A stretch of 64,000 bases of DNA from Halomonas saccharevitans. Lineage in GTDB: Bacteria > Pseudomonadota > Gammaproteobacteria > Pseudomonadales > Halomonadaceae. Of the stretch, positions 8,551 through 16,968 are shown piece by piece. The stretch's first letter is position 1. Each line of letters starts with the position of its first letter. The notes beneath the pieces were generated by a model, which saw only the letters and a program-made list of their open reading frames with translations, had not been told where the DNA came from and made no database searches. The stretch spans positions 20,048 to 84,047 of the forward strand of contig NZ_FPAQ01000015.1 in NCBI RefSeq assembly GCF_900116405.1, read 5' to 3'. A program made the position numbers and the translations under genes.

Positions 8551-9572
8551 ATACTGTCACCGGCTCTCGCAAGCTGACCATCGCCCGGGCCATGGCCGAG
8601 GCCACGGCCCAGGAAATGCGCCAGGACCCGTCGGTCTTCGTGATGGGCGAGGACGTGGGCCCACTCGGCGGCGTCTTCGGCAACACTCGGGGCCTGCATG
8701 AGGAGTTCGGGTCCGAACGTGTGCGCGACACTCCGATCTCCGAGACCGCCTTCATCGGCGCCGCCGTGGGCGCCGCCTCCGATGGCATGCGCCCCATCGT
8801 CGAGCTGATGTTCGTCGACTTCTTCGGCGTGTGCATGGACGCCATCTACAACCTGATGGCCAAGAATACCTACTTCTCCGGCGGCAAGGTCAAGGTGCCG
8901 ATGGTGCTGATGACCTCCACCGGCGGCGGCTACTCGGACGCCGGGCAGCACTCTCAGTGCCTCTACGGTACCTTCGCCCACCTGCCGGGCATGAAGGTGG
9001 TGGTGCCGAGCAACGCCTATGACGCCAAGGGCCTGATGACCGCGGCGATCCGCGACGACAACCCGGTGGTCTTCATGTACCACAAGTCGTTGCAGGGCAT
9101 GGGCTGGCTGGGCACCGAGAAGGGCGCCACCGTGGCGACGCCAGAGGAGCCCTACACCGTCGAGATCGGCAAGGCCTCCGTGGTCAAGGAAGGCCAAGAC
9201 CTGACCCTCGTCAGCCTCGGGGCCGGCGTGCATCACTGCCTGCGTGCCGCCAAGGCGCTGGGTGAGGAGGGCTTCGATGCCGAGGTCGTCGACCTGAGAA
9301 GCCTGGTGCCGCTGGACCGCGAGACGGTGCGCGCCTCGGTGGCCAAGACCGGCCGGCTGATCGTGGTCGATGAGGACTACCACAGCTACGGCGTCAGCGG
9401 CGAGATCATCGCCAGCGTCGCCGAGCACGACCCCGCCTGCCTCAAGGCCGCTCCCCGGCGCGTCGCCTACCCGGACATTCCGATCCCCTTCGCGCCGACC
9501 ATGGAGCAGTGGGCGCTGCCCAATGCCGACAAGATCGTCGCCGCTTTCCACCAGATGCTGCACAACAACTGA
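8547..9572 (+). CDS. acoB: Acetoin dehydrogenase E1 component, beta subunit
   Basis: The protein has 341 residues. It is a transketolase-like E1 beta with the expected landmarks: VFVMGEDVGPLGGVFGNT near the N-terminus, DTPISETAFIGAAVGAA, and a C-terminal transketolase domain with EVVDLRSLVPLD and VDEDYHSYG. It forms the heterotetrameric E1 with AcoA. The start codon overlaps the stop of the butanediol dehydrogenase gene (ATGA), so translation is probably coupled. Confidence 0.92.
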   Translation: MNTVTGSRKLTIARAMAEATAQEMRQDPSVFVMGEDVGPLGGVFGNTRGLHEEFGSERVRDTPISETAFIGAAVGAASDGMRPIVELMFVDFFGVCMDAIYNLMAKNTYFSGGKVKVPMVLMTSTGGGYSDAGQHSQCLYGTFAHLPGMKVVVPSNAYDAKGLMTAAIRDDNPVVFMYHKSLQGMGWLGTEKGATVATPEEPYTVEIGKASVVKEGQDLTLVSLGAGVHHCLRAAKALGEEGFDAEVVDLRSLVPLDRETVRASVAKTGRLIVVDEDYHSYGVSGEIIASVAEHDPACLKAAPRRVAYPDIPIPFAPTMEQWALPNADKIVAAFHQMLHNN

Positions 9573-9589
9573 ATGACAGGAGACACTTC

Positions 9590-9826
9590 ATGACGACCCC
9601 GATTACGGTGCCCGAGAACCTCTGGGATGGCGATGGTGAGGGCGTGATCACCGCCTGGCTTGTCGACGATGGCGGTCAGGTGAACCAGGGCGACCTGGTG
9701 GCCGAGGTGATGGTCGAGAAGGCCCAGTACGAGATCGAGGCCCCGGTCTCCGGAGTATTGACCATCGCCAAGCAGGAAGACGAGGTGGTCGCCAAGGGCA
9801 CCTCCATCGCCAGCCTGGAAACCTGA
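9590..9826 (+). CDS. Free-standing lipoyl-domain protein (lipoyl carrier of acetoin dehydrogenase)
   Basis: This 78-residue protein consists of a single lipoyl/biotinyl domain. The lysine to be lipoylated is in the turn VMVEKAQYEIEAP (Lys44), with the hallmark second half VSGVLTIAKQEDEVVAKGTSIASLE. In usual AcoC or E2 proteins this domain is fused to the catalytic core; here it is a separate polypeptide, 17 bp after acoB and 11 bp before the core gene. A lipoate-ligase-family gene lies two genes downstream. A biotin carrier is less likely because the turn is not MKM and no carboxylase gene is present. Confidence 0.85.
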   Translation: MTTPITVPENLWDGDGEGVITAWLVDDGGQVNQGDLVAEVMVEKAQYEIEAPVSGVLTIAKQEDEVVAKGTSIASLET

Positions 9827-9837
9827 GGAGTTTCTCC

Positions 9838-10608
9838 ATGCCACTCGACACCCAGAATGCCGCCGCCCCCGGGGGGGCGGCTCACTCGCCGGCGGACGGA
9901 AGACGTGAGCCGCGCGAGATTCCGCTGCGCGGCATGCGCGGCATGATTGCCACCAAGATGCGCGAGAGCCTGCAGTCGACCGCCCAGCTGACCCACCATG
10001 CCGGCGCCGAACTCGGTGCCGTGCAGGCGCTGCGCGCGCACTGTCGTAGCGCCGGGCTCGCGCCGCCCTCGGTGCAGGACATCCTGTTACGCCTGGTGGT
10101 TCAGACCCTCCAGGACTTTCCGGCCCTGAACGCGACCCTGGAAGACAACCGCATCACCGAGCACCCTGTGGTGCATCTGGGACTCGCCGTGCCGCTGCCC
10201 GACGACCTGCTGGTGGCCCCGGCGCTGTTCGATGCCCAATCGGTCGAACTGGGGGCTCTGCCCGACGCACGACGCGACCTGGTGGAGCAGGCCCGCACCG
10301 GGAAGCTCTCGGTCCGTGAGCTGACCGGGGCGACCTTCACCGTCTCCAACCTGGGACGCTCCCGGGTGCACCATTTCACGCCGATCCTCAACCTCCCCCA
10401 GGTGGCGATTCTTGGCATCGGTGGCATCGAGGCGCGGGTGGTGCCCGACGAGGCGGGCGGCGTTCGGTCGGCCGAAGTGATCGGCCTGTCGTTGACCTTC
10501 GATCATCGCGCGGTCAATGGTGCGCCAGCGGCGGCCTTTCTCGATGGTCTGGTCGAGCGCATCGAGCGCATCGCGCCCGCGGCCTTCGACCATGAACTGC
10601 GCTGCTGA
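9838..10608 (+). CDS. acoC: E2 acyltransferase catalytic core (acetoin dehydrogenase), without lipoyl domain
   Basis: The protein has 256 residues and covers only the catalytic domain of a dihydrolipoamide acetyltransferase. It starts REIPLRGMRGMIATKMRESL and ends with the active-site motif DHRAVNGAPAAAF (His223). The residue normally Asp in H-x3-D-G is Asn227; Asn occurs at this position in some active E2 enzymes, so activity is still expected. There is no lipoyl domain, which is the preceding gene, and no recognisable peripheral-subunit-binding domain; the N-terminal 30 residues are Ala/Gly/Pro-rich. It would transfer acetyl from the lipoyl carrier to CoA. No E3 gene is in the cluster. Confidence 0.85.
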   Translation: MPLDTQNAAAPGGAAHSPADGRREPREIPLRGMRGMIATKMRESLQSTAQLTHHAGAELGAVQALRAHCRSAGLAPPSVQDILLRLVVQTLQDFPALNATLEDNRITEHPVVHLGLAVPLPDDLLVAPALFDAQSVELGALPDARRDLVEQARTGKLSVRELTGATFTVSNLGRSRVHHFTPILNLPQVAILGIGGIEARVVPDEAGGVRSAEVIGLSLTFDHRAVNGAPAAAFLDGLVERIERIAPAAFDHELRC

Positions 10609-10620
10609 CCCGGGGGAGCC

Positions 10621-11328
10621 ATGGCCGTTCCGCTAGCGATCTCCAGCGTGACCCTGCAACGCCCCACGGTGGAGGAGGGTCTCCTCGCCGAGGAGGGCCT
10701 CCTCGAGATGGTCTGCCAGGGGGAGCTATCACTCGGCTGGCTGGCCTGGTCGCCCCGGGACCGAGGCCTGGTGATGCCGCGCCGCCACGAGCGCCTGGCG
10801 GACTTTCCCGAGGCCCGGGCGCGGCTGGCCGAGCGGGGCTGGCCGGTTCGTTTCCGTGCCACCGGCGGGACGCCGGTGCCCCAGTCGCCCCAGGTGATCA
10901 ATGTCGCCCTGGCCCAGCGCTGCCGGGTGGGCGGCTCGGCGGCCCACCTGGAGTGGGGCTACCACCGCCTGGGCGATCCCTGGTGCGATTGGCTCGGTCA
11001 TCTGGGCGTGGCGGACGCCGATCTCGGCCCGGTCGCCGGTTCCTACTGCGATGGGCGCTTCAACGTGCGCATCGCCGGGCGCAAGCTGGTGGGCACTGCC
11101 CAGCGCTGGCGCCGGGTGCGGGGCTGTCGCGACATGGCTCTGCTGGTGCATGGCGCCATGCAGGTCGAGGGGGATCCCGCGGAGCTGGTGGCGGTCGTCA
11201 ACGACTTCCAGGCCGGTATCGGTGACCCCATGCGCTTCCGGGCCGAGCGACACATCGCGTTGCGCGAGGCGATCCCCGGCTTCCAACCAGAGACCCTCGA
11301 CACGCTGCTGGCGCGTTACCGGGGATAG
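10621..11328 (+). CDS. Lipoate-protein ligase A / octanoyltransferase-family protein
   Basis: The protein has 235 residues and a biotin/lipoate ligase fold. RATGGTPVPQ corresponds to the RRxGGG-x-V-x-H lipoyl-AMP loop, and GSYCDGRFNVRIAGRKLVGTAQRWRR corresponds to the conserved GRKIxGxAQ region with the catalytic lysine. It is the last gene of the aco operon, 12 bp after the E2 core, so it probably attaches lipoate (or octanoate) to the free lipoyl protein. The loop differs from classic LplA (Pro and Gln where Val-x-His is usual), so whether it activates free lipoate or transfers from another carrier is open. Confidence 0.8.
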   Translation: MAVPLAISSVTLQRPTVEEGLLAEEGLLEMVCQGELSLGWLAWSPRDRGLVMPRRHERLADFPEARARLAERGWPVRFRATGGTPVPQSPQVINVALAQRCRVGGSAAHLEWGYHRLGDPWCDWLGHLGVADADLGPVAGSYCDGRFNVRIAGRKLVGTAQRWRRVRGCRDMALLVHGAMQVEGDPAELVAVVNDFQAGIGDPMRFRAERHIALREAIPGFQPETLDTLLARYRG

Positions 11329-11729
11329 TCACACAACCTATTGATACGTCGCTAGCAACGAGAAGAGAAGCGCCATTTTCTGTGCTTCCATGTCCTACCC
11401 GAGCGAAAACGGGGTCAGGTTCGACGTCGATGACTCCCTCAACCAACACTTGGCGTTGGTGAACGGTTTTCTGGGGTGACAACAGGGATCGCACCAAGGT
11501 GCGCAAGGCATCGTCGCGGCCGATGGCTTGGCCTTGGCACTCGTCTGTTTGGTGAATGTCTGGAGAAACTCCGCAGAAGAATTTCAGGCCGCACTCGCGC
11601 ATCACGGCCAGGAAATGCTGGGCGACCTGCCAAGCTTTACCCATGTTCAACCGATCATCCAGATCGATGCGATCCTTGCTTGGGCGGGCGCTACCCTGGC
11701 ATGTCCTTGCGTGTCGCGGGTAATACAAA
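11329..11729. other. Intergenic region, possible degenerate gene remnant
   Basis: About 400 bases follow the aco operon. Several short overlapping frames exist on both strands, none with a ribosome site and a recognisable product. Base composition is less GC-rich than the neighbouring genes, and text such as TGGAGAAACTCCGCAGAAGA looks coding-like, so it may be a decayed insertion or gene fragment. I cannot name it. Confidence 0.3.
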
Positions 11730-11759
11730 GGAGATGGCCAATCGGCCATCTCCTTTTTT
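11729..11759 (+). terminator. Rho-independent terminator at the end of the aco operon
   Basis: GGAGATGGCC at 11,730-11,739 pairs perfectly with GGCCATCTCC at 11,744-11,753 across a four-base loop, followed by six T residues. An AA before the stem lets it also act weakly in the reverse direction, where the convergent VOC gene ends at 11,823. Confidence 0.9.
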
Positions 11760-11822
11760 CGCCTTTTTCGCCGGTGCCGGTTCGCGGCCCTCTCGAAGAA
11801 GGGGGCGAGAGGAGATCAGAGG

Positions 11823-12413
11823 TTAGTGTCTGGGGTCCCAGAGGCGACCACTGTTCTCTTCTTCGTACCCCATGCTGCCGAAAGGCACGCTGACCATCTC
11901 GAGTTGCATGCCCCAGGGCGCCATGAAGTAGACCCAGGTCAGGCCTTCCATCGGGCCTTCGGTGAAGGTGTGGGGTTCACCCAGTACCTTCACATCGTTC
12001 TCCTTCAGATAGGCCACGGCTTGATCCATATCGTCGACATAGAAGGCGATATGATGTCCGCCGATGTCGCTGTTGCGGGGCTGTTCGGTGCGCTGGTCCG
12101 GCGCGGTGTATTCGAAGATCTCGAGGTTGGTGCCGTCGCCGCAGCGTACCAGGTGGGCGGCAGGGATAGTGGCCTCCGGGTGGACGTTCAGGTTCACCGT
12201 CATCCAGTCGTCCTCGAAAGGACCGAAGGGGCCGATGGTGAAGTAGGCCTCGCAGCCGATCACCTCGACGAAGAAGTCGACGGCGGCCTGACGGTCGGGC
12301 ACGGTAAAGCCAAAGTGTTGGGGCCCCTGCATGCCGGGCAGTTCGGCCTGTGCGGCCTGTGCGGCCAATAACAAGGGAAGGGTAAGCAGCTTACGCTTCA
12401 GAGTGAAAGTCAT
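11823..12413 (-). CDS. Secreted VOC-family (glyoxalase/dioxygenase-fold) protein
   Basis: The protein has 196 residues. A cleavable signal peptide (MTFTLKRKLLTLPLLLAAQAAQA) is followed by one vicinal-oxygen-chelate domain pair: GPQHFGFTVPDRQAAVDFFVEVIGCE, then HHIAFYVDDMDQAVAYLKENDVKV and WVYFMAPWGMQLEMVS. The family contains glyoxalases, extradiol dioxygenases and binding proteins; His and Glu metal ligands are plausible (QHFGF, HHIAF, MQLEM). Export to the periplasm is unusual for the family. The ATG at 12,413 follows a GGAG site and starts the signal peptide. A sigma-54 promoter and two copies of the aco-operon palindrome lie upstream, so it is probably co-regulated with acetoin use. Confidence 0.82.
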   Translation of the reverse strand: MTFTLKRKLLTLPLLLAAQAAQAELPGMQGPQHFGFTVPDRQAAVDFFVEVIGCEAYFTIGPFGPFEDDWMTVNLNVHPEATIPAAHLVRCGDGTNLEIFEYTAPDQRTEQPRNSDIGGHHIAFYVDDMDQAVAYLKENDVKVLGEPHTFTEGPMEGLTWVYFMAPWGMQLEMVSVPFGSMGYEEENSGRLWDPRH

Positions 12414-12489
12414 GGCATGACTCCGTGTCTCATGAGTTGTTTTGTATTGATGGTCACCGCGGTATGTCACGGGCAACATGGATACTTTG

Positions 12490-12505
12490 AGCAAGGGCCA
12501 TGCCA
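12490..12505 (-). promoter_or_regulatory. Sigma-54 promoter of the secreted VOC gene
   Basis: On the minus strand TGGCATGGCCCTTGCT matches TGGCACG-N4-TTGCW with one mismatch, and the GG and GC elements are exactly 10 bases apart. The predicted start is near 12,479, about 65 bases before the ATG at 12,413. The geometry closely mirrors that of the aco operon promoter. Confidence 0.8.
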
Positions 12506-12601
12506 AGAAGCTGGTGTATCACGATCGCTGTTTAATGTGCTGAGTTATAACGGGGTTAAAGGAAAAGGGAGGATTCGAGTCGGCCATGGTGATACGCCGG
12601 C

Positions 12602-12629
12602 GCTACACCTGTCACGTGACACCTGTCAC
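12602..12629. promoter_or_regulatory. Two adjacent palindromic activator sites, same core as at the aco operon
   Basis: GCTACACCTGTCAC (12,602-12,615) and GTGACACCTGTCAC (12,616-12,629) stand directly side by side. The second is a perfect inverted repeat. Both share the ACACCTGT core and GTN/NAC flanks with the site at 4,022-4,035. They lie about 100-125 bp upstream of the sigma-54 promoter, as expected for an enhancer-binding protein such as AcoR. Confidence 0.65.
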
Positions 12630-12777
12630 GACTGTCATTTCGCCAAAAGTCGTGCCTCGCTTTGTCGTCATGACGCCGGGGAGGTGGTCGATAAGGCCAA
12701 GCTCGGCTGGGCCCGGGTACGACCGACGGAGGCGAGAGTCGATCCACGGGTTAGGCGGTTAGCGTAGAAGGCCCCGC

Positions 12778-13047
12778 TTATGGGGTCTCGAATAGCTGCC
12801 CCTCGGGGGCGCTTAAGTAGCCCAAGCGATACGCCTGGAGGATCTCCCGGGTCGCCTCGCTCACCCGGATCTCCACGGTGCGCTGGACCTTGTCCTCGAT
12901 CTCCAGCGGTGGCTGGTATATCGGCTCCTCGCCGGCCTCTCTGGCGCCCAGCACGGCCACGCTGAATTCGCGGCCGAGGAGGTATTCCTCCGCGACGACC
13001 CGGGGGGAATCACTCGGACCGCGATACCACGCCTCAGCGGGCGTCAT
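12778..13047 (-). CDS. Hypothetical protein, possibly an ATP-grasp fragment
   Basis: The protein has 89 residues. The segment SPRVVAEEYLLGREFSVAVLG resembles the central ATP-grasp motif of D-Ala-D-Ala-ligase-like enzymes (VEEYLxGREFTV), but the ATP-binding N-terminal half and the magnesium-binding C-terminal motifs are absent. The start overlaps the end of the DUF2784 gene by 14 bp, which suggests coupled translation and argues that the frame is real. It may be a decayed remnant of a longer enzyme or a small protein with a chance similarity. Function is unknown. Confidence 0.5.
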   Translation of the reverse strand: MTPAEAWYRGPSDSPRVVAEEYLLGREFSVAVLGAREAGEEPIYQPPLEIEDKVQRTVEIRVSEATREILQAYRLGYLSAPEGQLFETP

Positions 13048-13459
13048 GGCGTCCCTTGCGGCGGAAGGGGCGAGGGCGAACCCAGAACCAGCTGAGGATC
13101 ACGAGACCGGCGAATAGCGTATAGACGATGGTGAAGACCCAGGCGGGGGCCTGATAGTACAGCAGCTCGTGCAGCCAGTAGGCGATGAAGGAGCCGGCAT
13201 ACACGACGTCTCCTGCCTTCTCCCGCAGCGCCATTTCCCAGGCGGTGAGGGGACAGAGCGCGCCCAGCCAGGCCTGCAGCACCACGATGCCGATCGCCAC
13301 CAGGTGAGCCAGGCGGAACCCGGGATGACGCACCCAGTGCCAGGCGCGCCCCTTGCCGACCAGCGTCAGCGCCAGTCCCAGTACCACGAACAGCACGAAG
13401 GCCGCGTGAACCACCAGGATGGCATCCGCCGCCAGGGAATAGAGCAGGCGAGTTTCCAT
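13034..13459 (-). CDS. DUF2784-family membrane protein
   Basis: The protein has 141 residues and four predicted transmembrane helices (about 10-33, 47-66, 88-100 and 107-127). The opening pattern LAADAILVVHAAFVLFVVLG and the motif LGALCPLTAWE are characteristic of the DUF2784 family. It ends in a basic cytoplasmic tail (RPRPFRRKGRHDAR). The role of the family is not known. Confidence 0.82.
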   Translation of the reverse strand: METRLLYSLAADAILVVHAAFVLFVVLGLALTLVGKGRAWHWVRHPGFRLAHLVAIGIVVLQAWLGALCPLTAWEMALREKAGDVVYAGSFIAYWLHELLYYQAPAWVFTIVYTLFAGLVILSWFWVRPRPFRRKGRHDAR

Positions 13460-13504
13460 GGTGTCACGCCTCTCCCGGGGTCGATACGCTCAGAGGGCTA
13501 GCAA

Positions 13505-14611
<1,107 letters not shown>

Positions 14612-14845
14612 CGGGAACTCCCTGTCAGGTGTGATCAAGGGGGGAGCCACGGCCGGGTCCTGCCGACGCCGAAGGGAAGTGGGGTCGGAGGGCGCAGGGT
14701 CGACTCCCCGAGTGAGGCGATGGACCTTGCGACACCATAGCATTTGCGCCGCGCGGGACGAGTATCGTCGGTGGTCCCTTGGCCGCGGTTTGCGTTCCAC
14801 GATCCGCCCCGGCATGTTGAAGCGGTCGATGGTGACCGCGAGGCG

Positions 14846-15634
14846 ATGATGCCGATGACCTTTCTCGATCTGCGTACCGCCACCCTGGGGCACGAGCACA
14901 TCGCTCACGATCATGGCCATCACCAGCTGATCCTGGCCACGCGAGGCACCACGGAGCTCTCCATCGAGGGGCAGGGCGGGTGCATTACCGGCAGCCGTGG
15001 CTGCCTGATCCCGAGCGGCCGCCATCACGACTACCGGGGCGACGGCCGTAACCGCACCTTCGTGCTCGACATCCCCGCCGATAGCCTGCCGGCGCTGCGT
15101 GACGGCGACGAGATCGAGCGTCTGTTCGACCGGCCGCGCTTCTTCGGCGTGCCGCCGCGTCTCAACCGTTTGGCCGCGAGCCTCATGCGCCAGCTCGAAC
15201 TCTGCCCGGCCCTGCACAGCGAGATCGCCGCGCTGCTGCTGCGGGCCCTATACCTGCATCTCGAGTCCGAACCCCTCTCGGCGACCATCGAGGGACTCGC
15301 CGCCCCGGGGATCAGCGAGCGTATCGACCTGACGCGCCTGGATGCCTGGATCGACCATCACCTCGCCGACGAGATTCGCGTCGAGCGTCTGGCTGCGCTG
15401 TGCGCCCTGAGCGCCGGGCATTTTCATGCCTGCTTTCGCGAGCTGACGGGCATGACGCCCCTCGCCTACGTTCAGCGACGCCGGCTGGACCATGCCCGCA
15501 CCCTGATCATGCACAGCGCCCTGAGTCTCGGTCATATCGCCTCCCTGGTGGGCTTTCGCGACCAGGGCAGCTTCTCCCGCGCCTACCGTCGATGCTTCGA
15601 CGTCTCTCCCTCCGCCGAACGTCGCGCCAACTGA
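14846..15634 (+). CDS. AraC-family transcriptional regulator
   Basis: The protein has about 262 residues. The N-terminal half is a cupin-like sensor domain (HDHGHHQLILATRGTTELSIEGQGG, GCLIPSGRHHDYRG). The C-terminal half has the two AraC helix-turn-helix motifs: IRVERLAALCALSAGHFHACFRELTGMTPLAYVQRRRLDHA and LGHIASLVGFRDQGSFSRAYRRCFDVSPS. ATGs at 14,846, 14,849 and 14,855 are all possible; the first follows a GCGAGG stretch. Lying between the divergent aminotransferase and the TRAP/deacetylase operon, it is the natural candidate regulator of both. Confidence 0.85.
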   Translation: MMPMTFLDLRTATLGHEHIAHDHGHHQLILATRGTTELSIEGQGGCITGSRGCLIPSGRHHDYRGDGRNRTFVLDIPADSLPALRDGDEIERLFDRPRFFGVPPRLNRLAASLMRQLELCPALHSEIAALLLRALYLHLESEPLSATIEGLAAPGISERIDLTRLDAWIDHHLADEIRVERLAALCALSAGHFHACFRELTGMTPLAYVQRRRLDHARTLIMHSALSLGHIASLVGFRDQGSFSRAYRRCFDVSPSAERRAN

Positions 15635-15823
15635 GCATTCCCGAGTCTCGGCCAACTCCACCGTAGTTACGGGCAAGCGCCATGAGCGATGGCGGCCTAG
15701 GCTGAAGGCCAGTGCCCTGTGCGCGCGCTGTACTAGGCGTGAGCGCGGCCGCGGCGTTGCCGGCGCCGCCGCCCAGGGCCGACCGCGACAATGACAATGA
15801 CAACGCGAATACGAGGATGAACC

Positions 15824-16897
15824 ATGATGTCGAAGGCACTCCCTCAAGTGGCGGCCCTGGCCGCGCTCCCGCTGGCCATCGCCAGCGCCCAGGTGCAGGC
15901 CCAGTCTACGGAAATGGCCATCGCCACGATCCTTCCGGAAAACATGAGCAACAACGAGGTCTACCCGGCGCTGGTCCATTTCAAGAACCTGGTCGAGACG
16001 CGCACCGATGGCGAGGTGACGGTCTCGATCTTCGGCAACAGTCAGCTGGGTTCCGAGGTGGAGACCGCCTCCGAGGTCCAGGGCGGCCGCACCCTGCAGT
16101 CGACCATCATCACTACCGGCGCCATGTCGTCCTTCTATGACGATTATCAGCTGATGACGGCACCCTTCCTCTTCGATAACTGGCGTCAGGCCTGGTCCTT
16201 CTTCGATGGCGAGTGGTTCGCCGACTTCATGTCGGGCACCGTCGAGGAGACCAACATGCGCTACCTGGGCACCTTCGACGACGGCGGCGGCTTCGTGGCC
16301 TTCACCAACAACGAACGCCCGATCAAGACCGTGGAGGACCTCGAGGGGCTCAATATCCGCACCGAGGAGAATCCGGGGCACGTCGCGATCATGAAGGCGC
16401 TGGGCGCTTCGGCCACGCCGCTGCCCTGGGGCGAGGTGATCACGGCCCTGGAGACGGGGCTGGCCGACGGTCAGTTCAACGCCCCCGTGCTCAACACCAC
16501 CTTCAACTTCGACGAGGTGACGGACTACACCACTCTCACCGGTCACGTGTATAACAGCGCCGCCTGGCTGATCAGCGAGGAGTGGTTCCAGAGCCTGACC
16601 GAGGCGCAGCAGGCGGCCATCGTCACCTCGGCCCGCGAGGCCATTGCCATCGGGCACGGCATGTCCGGGGCGCTCGCCACTGCCAGCTGGCAGGAGTCCT
16701 GCGAGCGGTTCGAGGAGTGCTACATCATGCCGCCCGAGGAGCGTGCCCGCATGTCGGAGATTGCCACCCCGGCGTGGAAGGACTGGATCGTCAACGACTT
16801 CGGCATCGAGGCAGATAAGGTCGATGCCTTCCTCGGCGAGGTGGCGCGGGTTGGCGAGCAGGTCAGCGAGTCCGACGTCGCCGTGTACGGCCGCTGA
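15824..16897 (+). CDS. dctP: TRAP transporter solute-binding protein (DctP family)
   Basis: The protein has 357 residues. It has an N-terminal signal peptide (cleavage near QVQA-QST) and the DctP pattern: LVHFKNLVETRTDGEVTVSIFGNSQLGSEVETASEVQGG, then the helix-strand with GLNIRTEENPGHVAIMKALGA and the conserved PLPWGEVITALETGLADGQ. It binds the substrate in the periplasm and hands it to the DctQM membrane unit encoded next. DctP family members bind organic acids and related anions, so an acetylated amino acid or similar carboxylate is possible; sequence alone does not fix the substrate. It is the first gene of a seven-gene operon. Confidence 0.9.
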   Translation: MMSKALPQVAALAALPLAIASAQVQAQSTEMAIATILPENMSNNEVYPALVHFKNLVETRTDGEVTVSIFGNSQLGSEVETASEVQGGRTLQSTIITTGAMSSFYDDYQLMTAPFLFDNWRQAWSFFDGEWFADFMSGTVEETNMRYLGTFDDGGGFVAFTNNERPIKTVEDLEGLNIRTEENPGHVAIMKALGASATPLPWGEVITALETGLADGQFNAPVLNTTFNFDEVTDYTTLTGHVYNSAAWLISEEWFQSLTEAQQAAIVTSAREAIAIGHGMSGALATASWQESCERFEECYIMPPEERARMSEIATPAWKDWIVNDFGIEADKVDAFLGEVARVGEQVSESDVAVYGR

Positions 16898-16918
16898 GCG
16901 CTCTTTGTCGATCCGCCC

Positions 16919-16950
16919 CATCGGCCGGCCGCGAGCGCGGCCGGCCGATG
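16919..16950 (+). other. Intercistronic 15-bp perfect hairpin between dctP and dctQ
   Basis: CATCGGCCGGCCGCG pairs perfectly with CGCGGCCGGCCGATG with a nominal two-base loop and no T-run. Such hairpins after solute-binding-protein genes protect the upstream message and keep the binding protein in excess over the membrane subunits. That role is inferred here from position. Confidence 0.7.
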
Positions 16951-16968
16951 CAGCCGGGAGGTGATTCG

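Larger units (their letters stand above)
12414..12777. other. Regulatory intergenic region between the VOC and hypothetical genes
   Basis: No supported gene lies in these 364 bases. They contain the sigma-54 promoter (12,490-12,505) and the two palindromic sites (12,602-12,629) described separately. The stretch 12,630-12,777 shows nothing recognisable. Confidence 0.6.

Noticed and set aside
10501..10521. Inactive E2 because Asp is replaced by Asn in the H-x3-D-G motif
   Set aside because: Asn at this position occurs in at least one well-studied active E2 (Azotobacter vinelandii E2p), so inactivation is not supported.
12611..12620. Stand-alone GTCACGTGAC palindrome as a separate operator
   Set aside because: It is produced by the junction of the two adjacent ACACCTGT sites, which explain the sequence better.
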